Source: Blasia pusilla
Taxonomy: Eukaryota > Marchantiophyta > Marchantiopsida > Blasiales
Assembly (NCBI GenBank): GCA_050084515.1
Contig: CM114274.1
Location: forward strand, 310,001 to 374,000
Direction: 5' to 3'
DNA: 64,000 nucleotides
A program made the position numbers and the translations under genes. Positions 10,704 through 20,215 of the stretch are shown piece after piece. The notes below the pieces were generated by a model, which ran no database searches, had not been told where the DNA came from, and saw nothing but the letters and a program-made list of their open reading frames with translations. Numbering within the stretch: position 1 is the stretch's first letter; every line of letters starts with the position of its first letter.

Positions 10704-12600
10704 TCATGCCACCGAAGTTGTTTTGGCGCCACGCGATCCGGGTCTCAAAATACTTGAGCGATATGTTATCGGTGAATACTCGAGTCTGTGAAGTCCCAAA
10801 TAGTGACGCCACTTCCTCAAGCAATGAACCACCGCAAACAACTCTTTCTCATGAGTAGGCCATCTCCTTTCGGTGTCGGTCAGCTTCTTGCTTTCGTATA
10901 CTCTGAGTCTCCCTTTTTGCACCAACATTCTGCAATCGCGAAATCACTAGCATCCGTGTGCACCCTAAAGGTTGTTCAAACTCCGGCGATTTGAATCTGG
11001 TTCTGCGAGAGGATCTCTTTGACTCGATTGAACGCTTTATCCACTTCCTCGGTCCATGTAGTATTGGCAAACTTTGCGGTCCAATCCGTGAGAGGTTTCA
11101 CTATGCCCGAAAAATTCTTCACGTATGTCCGTAAAATCGACGACTCGATGAACCTTCGCATCCCCTTCACCGTGGAAGGCGGTTCCCATTCGCAATCGCG
11201 CTCACCTTTTCCATGTCTGGACTCACTCCATCCGACCGACCACATGTCCCAAGAACTTGATCTTCGTCAAACCGAACTCACTCTTATCCGCATTCGCATA
11301 CTGACTTGTTCGCCTAAGTTTCTCAAACACCGTCTTCAAATGTCGGCGTGCTCCTCTAGTGTTTTCGAATAGATGAGTATGTCATCTATATAGATGATCA
11401 CAAACTCATCCGTCTCCTTGTGAAAGATGGAGTTCATCAAAGTGGTAAACGTCGGAGGCGCATTACAAAGACCGAAGGCATTACTACAAACTCGAACGAA
11501 CCGTATCTCGTCCCTACTGAGCGGTCTTCTCTACATCCGCCGGCAATCCGAATCTGATAATATCCTGATTTCAGGTCAATCGGCTGAAATACTTGGCACC
11601 CGACAATCGATCAAAGAGGTCATCCATCCTCGGTAGAGGATAGTTATTCCTTACCGTCACTTTATTCAGCGCCCGATAATCAACACAGAGTCTCAACTTC
11701 CCATCCTTCTTCTTGACAAAGAGGACGGGCGCCCCATAAGGTGACTTGCTCGTTCGGATGTAACCCCTCTCTAGGAGTTCACCCAACTGTTTCTTCAACT
11801 CAGCAAGTTCCTCTTGATTCAACCTATATGGTGCCTTTGAAGGTGGTTGAGATCCTGGTATCACCTCAATCTTATGATCAACCGCCCTATGTGGTGGCAA
11901 CTCAGTCGGAAGCTCCTTAGTCAACACATCTTCAAATTCTTTCACAACTCTCTTGAGTGTTTCAGGGATCTCCCTTGAAGCTGAGTTATGATCTCTGCAT
12001 CTTGCGCTTGCATCATCCTCTACTCGTCTCATCAAGCAAAGGAATCCTTCCTCTAACTTGGCCAAACTCGTCCTCGTGATGGCGTTCACCAACTCCGTCT
12101 TTCTAGGCACCTCACGAACCAATCTGACGTCCGTCCGTTTGCCGTTAACCAAGACGCTTAACCTCAAAGGTCTCCGCCTCAGTTCCACCTCATACGCATC
12201 CAAGAACGTGTTCCCAAGACTCCGTCGATACCGTCCATCTCGCAAACTGTAAAATTCTCCTTCAACTCAAACACTCCGCATCTCACAACTAGCCCTAAAA
12301 CCAGATCTGATGTCTGGTGGGATTTTCCTCCCGCGAATCCTACCCTAATGGGTTCATCCGCTTTGGTGGTTGGCAATCCCAACGTTTTACGATTCTCGGA
12401 CTCAAGAATGAGTCGAAGCACTGTATCAACGAGCAACATCACATCGCGATTAGCGATCTTGGATCCTAGGTAAACCAAATTGGGCGTTCTCTTGGTGATT
12501 TGTAGAGATGTATCTAGATCTCCCTCCGATAAATGCTTAGCGGCAAACGCAATCATACTCGGTTTACTAACCTTGGGCCTCACATTCCTTAGCCATATGC
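10704..12600 (-). pseudogene. G1 protease-reverse transcriptase-RNase H
   Basis: From 12600 downwards on the minus strand there is a protease-like stretch (MLLVDTVLRLILES) and a long open segment at 12245-11571 holding the RT fingers: [41 protein letters not shown] and [15 protein letters not shown]. The palm region with the YxDD box (near 11380-11390 on the minus strand) and thumb are frameshifted. RNase H ends with ERRWPTHEKELFAVVHCL and WRHYLGLH around 10880-10760. It copies element RNA into DNA. Protease begins LVDT rather than DSGA/DTGA-like, which looks like decay. Confidence 0.8.
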
Positions 12601-13740
12601 CGGGTTCGCCACAATTATAACAAATCACTTTGGCATTCGTTGACTTCAGAACGGCGGCCCCTTCGGCCAGCGTTGAGTTCCACTCGTTTGGCTTGCTGGG
12701 CGTAGAGAGACCCTCCGTGGTCGCGCTCACCCCCATTCCAAACCCTCTTGGATGTCCCTTTATTCTTCTGTCAGAACTTAGAAAAACTTTTTGTCTCAAA
12801 GGGTTTCGGGTGTTGGACCTCATCGTCCCCAATCCGCTCGGCTAGTCTCAAGAGGTCGCGCGACGTCTCAGGATGTGAGGCATACGAAAGAGAGCCTTCG
12901 GCACTCGGTTTGAGCCCACTTAGGAAGATCACCTTTTAGCATGTTCATCCGTGGAAAGTGCACTCATAAGCGCACTAAACTCGCACATAAGCACCAAGTG
13001 ATCCACTCTGGCGCAACCTCACCACCTCCATGCCATCGCGGTACTCCGATATTCGGAGTGAATCGGTTCCCAATCAACTCCTTGAAATCTTCCCAACTCA
13101 ACGTTTTCCCATGACCTAGATGTTCTTTGCGGTGAGCCGTCCACCAATGGAGAGCGTGATCCTTCGTAAACGTGACCGCTCATGATCACCTTGTCTTGTT
13201 CATCTGCGCTTTTGCTTTCGAAATAGAGTTCGAGTTCCGTTAGAAACTCGCTCACTTTCCGAGAACGCCCCATTCCTGTGAATGGCGTTGGCAAATTAGT
13301 CTTACAAAGCTTCTTGCCAGAACTAGAGGCTCCATTTGACTTGAATTCCGAGATCACCTTGCTCTGTTCAGCCATCTGGTCCGCCATCACCTTCATCACT
13401 CCCATCATTTGGGTATAAAAGGCCGGATCGTTTAAGTTTGGACCCTAAGGTCCCAGCGGAAAGATTTTCGGTTGGAACATCCTCATGCAGGACTCGGCAC
13501 CGGGAGTCGCAAATTCCACCTCCGGCTCTCGGTCCGTCATTGATTCGTCTCTTGGCTTCTTTGCTTTGACTCGCGGTTTCCTCGGTTCTTCGTCCTTGGT
13601 CGCCATTTGCGAGTCGTCGCCTTTTCTCAGATCTCCTCCTCGCCTCTTGCGTTCCTCCTCGGCGTCGCGGTCTTCCGGCTACCTTGAGTTCTCCCCAAAC
13701 GTCCAGATCTTCAACGACCCCAAGTTCACGCTCATCAAGG
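12560..13740 (-). pseudogene. G1 gag with degenerate zinc knuckle
   Basis: Minus-strand frames give an RRR/E-rich N-terminus (13757-13368), then TNLPTPFTGMGRSRKVSEFL and ELYFESKSADEQDKV, a typical retrotransposon gag capsid region. Near 12620 comes CYNCGEPGIWLRNV. In an intact CCHC knuckle the isoleucine would be His and the valine Cys, so both zinc ligands are lost. Frames change near 13400 and 13010. Gag would package the element RNA. Confidence 0.7.
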
Positions 13741-13744
13741 AATT

Positions 13745-13756
13745 GCTTTGATACCA
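13745..13756 (-). promoter_or_regulatory. G1 primer-binding site (tRNA-iMet type)
   Basis: The minus strand reads TGGTATCAAAGC two bases inside the right LTR. The usual plant initiator-Met primer site is TGGTATCAGAGC, one mismatch away. This fixes the transcription direction as minus. Confidence 0.88.
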
Positions 13757-13758
13757 CG

Positions 13759-14782
13759 TGTCGTGCGCCTACTCTCCTTGAACGTTAATCTTGTTTGTTG
13801 CGGAAGCGCGTCGCGTTGATGGGTCACGCTCTCAACGCGATCTGCATCCAACCACGCACCGGTTAGTCGGGTCTTGGATCAATCAGCGGGATTACTTTCC
13901 GAGTTCTCGTCTCAGACTCTCTTCAAGCTCAACCTTCCTAGTTTCGCGGTTTCCAACACGGGCAAGTCTCAAAGACTTGGGAGACTTTCAGTCGGTTCGG
14001 GAACCAAACGGGCGTTTCGCGCCTAGCGGTTCCAATGTCCGATGAACATCCAATGAGTTCCTCACCAAGACTCGCACGGAAGTGAATCTTGGTTGGAATC
14101 CAAGTGTGGGCGTACAAAGTCCACTCCTTGGATCAGGTTTGGGTTTCGGGTTTCCGCGCCAAACTCCCGTTTCATCCCGTGCCTCTGAAACGCCGTTTGG
14201 CGCCCAAAGTGGGGTTTTGTTTCCCGAGACATCTCAGAGAAGGTACTCCCCTTACTAGTACTTCTGGGGATCTCCGGGGGCCCCCTACATTTAGGGAAAG
14301 ACACCCGGGCCCCTCCAATTGGCCCTCAACCCGATTGCTCTCTGAATCGTTTTCGGCCAATATCTCAGCCTGTACTTATGCGTTTGCTGAGATCTTTGGT
14401 GCGTTGGAAGCGTCTCAAGATCAGCTTTCCAACGCGCCCTTACTTGTCCCGAACGCATCTCGGAGCTCAACGTTATGGTCCTAAACACAGTCAGATTCTC
14501 CCAAACGCTAGCCGTGTTCCAAACTGGTTCTCACCTCCTTGGCAACCAACCTCCGAGACTCAACTCATCTCAAGTCTCGGCTCGCGTTTGGTCTAGGTTT
14601 CCTGGTCGCGACCACTAACGCATGAAACGCACAACTCTGTTCCACGTTTCGTCTCTTAGACTTTTCCAAGAGACTCTTCCAAACGCCTCTCCAAAGCGCA
14701 AACCTTGCGGCGTGAGTTCCTTTGAGTTCTGATGTTTCGCTTGGCGCGTATTTGGTGTTGTTTGGTTATGAGGGTCGCGACA
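13759..14782 (-). repeat. G1 5' LTR
   Basis: The 1024-bp LTR has the same ends as the 3' LTR and abuts the primer-binding site at 13756. Confidence 0.92.
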
Positions 14783-14787
14783 TCATG

Positions 14788-15941
14788 GCCTCCCCTTAAT
14801 TGCCCCATAACCAACTTTTTGTTGGTTATGAATGGTGTGTGCTCAAGACCAACTTTGCGAAATGTGAACACATGAGAGGATAATTGAACCAAAAGATTGT
14901 TAGCTGTTTGGAGTAAAGAGGAACTGATGTCCCTTCATTCAGATCCTAAAGCTGAGAAACCAAGTTGCTGCACCCCTCCCAACCCGTAAGAAAGCTCACC
15001 ATAAGAAAGGAAAGATTTTTAGAAGTGATTTTCTTCCACCCTGCACCCACGACAATCTAACAGGTTGGGAATCCGAAATGGCAATCCGACAGGTAGTAGG
15101 AATCCTGCACATCTTAGACAAGAAAAGAAGCCTACAACTGGTTTGACGAATGTAGGGGAACGAGCCAAAAGTTAAGAATCCCGCCACAATGCGTCAGAAG
15201 TTGGTCTCACAGGGAAAGAGTCCGATCACTGAAGCAGCCAACCTGTCGGAATCCGACAGCTTGCCTGGAAATGGTTTAAAAATTGCAGTGGGCAAAAAGC
15301 TCAAAGTTGCAACCCGCTAAAAGAACACAATCCACAAGTCTAAAAAAATATTCCAGCAAACTTTTACAAACACCATTTTCGGTTGAAAAAATCTCGTCCT
15401 TTATTCCCTCCGAAGGAACCTCGGAAATTTATATTTGACCTAGTCTATGATTTCTTCATCCTCGTCATCTACAAATTTACTCCTAACTCTCCTCGGTGAC
15501 AGTACCAAAGGAATGTCCTGGGATACAAGTGGCTCCTCTGGCCGATTGTAGACGGGGATCAAAAATGTTGGAAATTTTGAGAGCCTTGGCAACCTGTCGG
15601 AATCCGACAGGCAGTTCCAGGCAACCTTTCGGACTCCGACAGGTTGCCTGAAAGTGGTAAAAAGGTGTTGTCGTCAAAAAGTGAAAACTTGCAAGCAGGA
15701 GAAATCCGACGGGTTGCAAAATAGAAGTCCGCGGAGTACATAGACGATCACATTCGAAGACATAAATTCACCAAACTTTTACAAGCACCACCATCGTTCG
15801 AAAAAATCTTCTCCTTTATATCATCCGAAAAAAAGCTCCGAACTGTACATTTGATCTATTCTATGAAATCTTTTGCCTCATCATCAAAAAACTCCCTACT
15901 CCAAACGCTGCAATCAAGCTGGGTCGTTGAGTTCTTTGAAC
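14788..15941 (-). other. E1 outer tail modules of the methyltransferase gene
   Basis: This is the minus-strand homologue of 262-1830. An open 63-codon frame at 15187-14996 starts MAGFLTFGS. A module ending in a DDE-rich frame (stop near 15440) and the first tail at about 15940-15870 follow in reverse order. Palindromes occur at about 15238-15262, 15590-15612 and 15624-15650. No other gene is visible. Confidence 0.5.
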
Positions 15942-16451
15942 TCACTCGTCATCGTCCGAGAGCTCTTGCAAAATTACTTTCGGCCTTGCCCTCCCGATTT
16001 TTGGAATCGTTGGAAGTGACGATGGAGTCACAACCAATGGTGGGTCTGGAACCGGAGCTCTCGGCTTCGGTGGAGGGTTGAAGGCCCCAACGAGCCTTTC
16101 GTATTCTGCCTTTGCGTCCTTGCAAAGGTCAAAGCGATTCTGCCTTCCTCGAGGCGAGAGAATGTTCTTGCCACTCGCTGACGCCTTTAATACTTGCCCT
16201 GAAAGTCCCACTAAGTCGAACACCAAGTCACCCGGCCTTGAGCAGAGCTCGATGAGCGTTTGCATCAGGGCTGGCGACTTTTTCCTTCCTCCCACAAGTG
16301 GGGTACAGTCTTGCATGTCAATTCCCGGGGGGGAATTGTACAAACTATCTAAGCTGTACCCATCTGAGCATGGATCCATAGGATCCGGGATCTTGAACAC
16401 TTGGAAATTGTGCTCGGGTTGAACGGCAAAGCATACGCGGGAGTGGTCCAT
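15942..16451 (-). pseudogene. Methyltransferase motif X/I exon (E1 outer copy)
   Basis: The minus-strand frame from the ATG at 16451 to the TGA at 15942-15944 is open throughout. It reads MDHSRVCFAVQPEHNFQVFK, SLYNSPPGIDMQDC, then KSPALMQTLIELCSRPGD followed by LVFDLVGLSG and later GRQNRFDLCKDAKAE. This matches motif X plus motif I of beta-class N4/N6 DNA methyltransferases, where S-P/KP..LL, PGD.VLDPF.GSG and GR..IGIE are usual. The Phe-Gly core is altered (DLVGLSG for DPFxGSG), but the Gly-x-Ser-Gly loop that holds S-adenosylmethionine stays. The acceptor AG before the ATG has become TAC-ATG with no AG, which would block splicing. An acidic tail ELSDDDE ends the protein. Confidence 0.65.
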
Positions 16452-16989
16452 GTAAATCAAGACGTTGGAAACAATGTCGAACTAAAGAAGTCGGCTTGAG
16501 AACATTTTCAATTACTAACTTTGGATCAACTGCCGAGTCCGACGGGTTGTTTTGTCCCGGACCAACCCGTCGCCTTCCGGCGGGTTGGTCAGGGACTAAA
16601 AACAACCCGTCGGGCTCTCCATTGTTCGTGTCCGTGAGCAACCCGTCGGAAGGCGACGGTTTGTTGGCCTAAGTAGCCCATGCTCGGCCGAGAGCAACCC
16701 GCCGCATCGGCGGGTTGCGCTTCGAAACACAGGGAAAAACCAAAAGCAAGCGCAACTCGCCGGGTTCCGACGGGTTGCGAGTACACCACGGTTTTCCCTG
16801 TATATGGAAAGATGCAACCCGCCGGAAATTGACGGGTTGTTCTCAGCCGAGCATGGGCTGCTCTAAGCCAGCAACCCGTCGCCTTTCAACGGGTTGCTCA
16901 CGGACAAAAACAACGGAGACTTACACTCATTGAGCCTTACCCGAATTTGAAAATATAATTGAGACAAAACTACAGGAATTGAGCCTTAC
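16452..16989 (-). repeat. Methyltransferase intron with nested foldback (E1 outer)
   Basis: This intron separates the motif IV and motif I exons, with its donor GTAAG at 16985-16989. It holds about seven palindromes (16525-16905). Around them lies a larger inverted repeat: CCCATGCTCGGC near 16678 and GCCGAGCATGGG near 16846, plus inner arms CAGGGAAAAACC near 16731 and GGTTTTCCCTG near 16790. The same arrangement recurs in two other copies. Confidence 0.75.
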
Positions 16990-17365
16990 CCGAATCTGAC
17001 TCGTCGCGGATCGGAGTGGGTACTCATTTTTTATGATCCACGATTGCGCCGTCCTCCACTTTAGCGACCTCTTGACGCACTGTAGGTTGAAGAGCTCGTC
17101 CTCGCTCCCTCCAGTCAACACCAAGAAGCAGCCCCTGTCACTCAGATAGGCGTCTGCAAAGGAGAACAATAGCCTGATTTGGTCATAAGAGAGCGGCACA
17201 TTCCACTCAGGTACTCCGTCCGACGGATTCTCGCCCCACAGTCGCAACCCTGAGGGCATATCAGCGATCAAGAGATCCACCGCAACCTCTTCGACCACTC
17301 CATTCACCGTCCAGGCAGGGTGCCCGTTTCGTTGGAGCTTCCGTCCCAACGTTGTCAATTTATCG
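16990..17365 (-). pseudogene. Methyltransferase motif IV exon, cut by MULE terminus (E1 outer)
   Basis: Minus-strand reading from 17350 gives TTLGRKLQRNGHPAWTVNG, VAVDLLIADMPSGLRLWGEN, then FSFADAYLSDRGCFLVLTGG and AQSWIIKNEYPLRSATSQIR before a GTAAGG donor. In a beta-class methyltransferase this is motif IV (normally DPPY/F), the following strand (RVLKPGG-like) and motif VIII. The catalytic tetrapeptide reads DMPS, lacking the second proline and the aromatic residue. The exon stops at 17365, where the terminus GGGGGCTGG of another E element is inserted after CAATTTATC. The intact continuation is seen at 20570-20640. Confidence 0.65.
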
Positions 17366-17639
17366 GGGGCTGGTATTCTGGCAGGAGAGAGTAAGAGAGG
17401 AGAGGAAGAGAGGAAGAGAGGAGAGTCTCTCTTCAAAAAAAAGGTCCAAATCCGCCTCCTCTCTTCAAAACTTTTTGACATATTTGAAATTTTTGTTTGC
17501 TTTCAAATTCATGAAATCTTTAGAAGAGAGTATTTAGTGGTCCACATTTGGCCCTAAAAAAACCTCCTTTTTCCTGGGGGCGAGAAAAAAGGAGACATCA
17601 TAAGACCACTACAAACATTTTTCCATCACTCTCCATGTG

Positions 17640-19152
17640 AGCCTAAGTTTCTTAACATTCCCTGTCTCGGTCAACAAAAAGCAGTGCCCTTGGTATTTTT
17701 GTTGGAGGACCACCCGGATGCCAACCTCTCTTTTTGCAGGGATTGTTGACTGCATCATGGCCTCCCCTAAATTGCCCCATAATTTCCCCATAACCATTCA
17801 TAACTTGGTTATGAATGGTGTCTACTGAAGACCAACTTTGTGAAATGTGAAAACATCAGATCCTAAGGCCGAGAAACCGAGAAGCTGCACCCCTCCCAAC
17901 CCGTAAGAAAGCTCACCATAAGAAAGGAAAGATTTTTAGAAGTGATTTTCTTCCACCCGCACCTGACGATCTAACAGGTTGGGAATCCGAAATGGCAATC
18001 CGACAGGTAGTAGGAATCCTGCACATCTTAGACAAGAAAAGAAGCCTACAACTGGTTTGGCGAATGTAGGGGAACGAGCCAAAAGTTAAGAAGCCCGCCA
18101 CAATGCGTCAGAAGTTGGTCTCACCGGGATAGAGTCCAATCACTCAAGCGGTCAACCTGTCGGAATCCGACAGCTTGCCTGGAAATGGTAAAAAAGTTGC
18201 AGTGGGCCAAACGCAAAAAGCTGCAACCCGTCGGAATCATACGGGTTGCAGAATTGTAATTCTGAGTAGCTAAAAGAACACAATCCACAAGTCCCAAAAA
18301 ATATTCGAGCAGACTTTTACAAACACCATTATGGGTTGAAAAAACTCGTCCTTTATTACCTTTGAAGGAACCTCGGAAATGTACATTTGACCTAGTCTAT
18401 GATTTCTTCAGCCTCATCATCTACAAATTTACTCCTAACTCTCCTCGGTGACAGTACCAAAGGAATGTCCTAGGATACAAGTGGCTCCTCTGGCCGATTG
18501 TAGACGGGGATCGAAAATGTTGGCGAATTCGAGAGCCTTGGCCCCCCCTAGGTACACCATAACGGTCCCATGTTACGTGATTTGAGTCCCACCGCCTTCC
18601 TCGGGAGTATACCTTGTACGCTCTGCAATGTGACACCCATCCAGTATCAATATGTGCTCTGTCCCCGGTGATACCATTATGGCAATCGCACAGGTAGTAG
18701 GAATCCAACACGTCTGAGAGAAGAAAAGAAGACTACGCATGCCTTTACGCGTTGAGGGGAAGGTGCCAAGGGAAGAAGCCCGCCAGACTGCCTCTTAAGT
18801 TGGACCAACAGGGAAAGAGTCCGATCAGGCAAACAGTCGGCATCCGACAGGTTGCCTGGAAGTGGTAAAAAGGTGCTGTCGTCAAAAAGTGAAAAGTTGC
18901 AAGCAGGAGAAATCCGACGGGTTGCAAAATAGAAGTCATGGAGTACATAGATGATCACATTGAAAAAAGACAAAAATGTTAAAGCAAACTTTTACAAGCA
19001 CCACCATCGTTGAAAAAATCTTCTCCTTTATATCATCCGAAAAAAGCTCTGAATCAGACATTTGATCTATTCTATGAAATCTTTTGCCTCATCATCAAAA
19101 AACTCCCTACTCCAAACGCTATAGTCAAGCTGGGTCGTTGAGTTCTTTGAAC
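17640..19152 (-). other. Inner tail modules of the methyltransferase gene
   Basis: This is another minus-strand set of the three tail modules: an open 62-codon frame (18101-17913, MAGFLTFGS), a module around 18711-18400 ending RSKFVDDEAEEIID (stop near 18401), and the first tail near 19090. Palindromes occur at about 18152-18174, 18222-18248 and 18837-18858. The 62-codon frame differs from its relatives by a net in-frame loss of one codon. Confidence 0.45.
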
Positions 19153-19660
19153 TCACTCGTCATCGTCGGAGAGCTCTTGCAAAATAACTTTCGGCCTTGC
19201 CCTCCCAATTTTTGGAGTCGTTGGAAGTGACGATGGAGTCACTACCAAGGGTGGGTCTCTGGAACCGAGCTCGGCCGTGGAGAGTTGTACGCCCCAACGA
19301 GCCTTTCAGATTCTGCCTTTGCCTCCTTGCAAAGGTCAAACAGTTCCTGCCTTCCCTCGAGGCAGAGAATGTTCCTGCCACTCTGCCAAACGCCTTTGAT
19401 ACTTGCCCCTGAAAGTCCCACTAAGTCGAACACCAAGTCACCCGGCTTGAGCAGAGCTCGATGAGCATTTGCATCAGGGCTGGCAACTTTTTCCTTCCTC
19501 CCACAAGTGGGGTACAGTCTTGCATGTCAATTCCCGGGGGGGAATTGTACAAACTATCTAAGCTGTACCCATCTGAGCATGGATCCATAGGATCCGGGAT
19601 CTTGAACACTTGGAAATTGTGCTCGGGTTGAACGAAGCAGTACACGTAGGAGTGGTCCAT
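19153..19660 (-). pseudogene. Methyltransferase motif X/I exon (inner copy)
   Basis: This copy matches 15942-16451. It reads MDHSYVYCFVQPEHNFQVFK through GRKKLPALMQMLIELC, then loses the frame by a one-base deletion in the CCGGG run (about 19440). It resumes as GDLVFDLVGLSGASIKGVWQ and GRQELFDLCKEAKAE in another frame before the ELSDDDE-type end. The base pair before ATG is AC instead of the acceptor AG seen in E2. The fold assignment is as for the outer copy. The extra palindromic intron lies immediately upstream. Confidence 0.62.
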
Positions 19661-19663
19661 GTG

Positions 19664-20215
19664 TAAATCAGCACGTTGGAAACAATGTCAGCAACTAAAG
19701 AAGTCGGCTTGAGAACATTTTCAATTACTAACTTTGGATCAACCTGTCGGAGTCCGACGGGTTGTTTTGTCCCGGACCAACCCGTCGCCTTCCGGCGGGT
19801 TGGGGCTAAAACTCCGCCGGGCTCTCATGTCGTGTCGTGAGCAACCCGTCGGAAGGCGACGGGGTTGCCTAGAGCACCCATGCTCGGTGAGAGCAACCCG
19901 CCGCTATCAGGCGGGTTGCGACTTCGAAACACAGGAAAAACCAAAAGCAAGCGCAACTCGCCGGGTTCCGACGGATTGCGAGTACACCACGGTTTTCCCT
20001 GTGTATGTGGAAAGATGCAACCCGTCGGAAACCGACGGTTGTTTCTCAACCGAGCATGGTCGCTAAGCCAAAGAACCCGTCGCCTTTCAACGGGTTGCTC
20101 ACGGACAAAAAAAAACGGAGATTGACACTCATTATACTCACTCAACGGAGATGAACACTCATTATACACATCATTAAAATATAATTGAGATTATAGTACA
20201 GTAATTGAGCCTTAC
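19664..20215 (-). repeat. Methyltransferase intron with palindromes (inner copy)
   Basis: The donor GTAAG is at 20211-20215. Seven palindromes start at about 19739, 19777, 19841, 19893, 19953, 20017 and 20072. CCATGCTCGGTGAG near 19877 pairs with a CTCAACCGAGCATGG near 20045, the same foldback as in E1 outer and E2. Confidence 0.75.

Larger units (their letters stand above)
7392..14782 (-). mobile_element. G1: complete chromovirus (Ty3/gypsy) LTR retrotransposon
   Basis: Two LTRs (7392-8420 and 13759-14782), starting TGTCGTGCG and ending GTCGCGACA, bound an internal region read on the minus strand. The 5-bp target duplication TCATG is perfect (7387-7391 and 14783-14787), and the uninterrupted site is seen at 17755-17765. 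A primer-binding site lies next to the right LTR and a purine-rich run (GGAGGGG, minus strand, near 8424-8430) next to the left LTR. The order is gag, protease, reverse transcriptase, RNase H, integrase, chromodomain. All coding segments are frameshifted although the LTRs are nearly identical. Confidence 0.92.
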
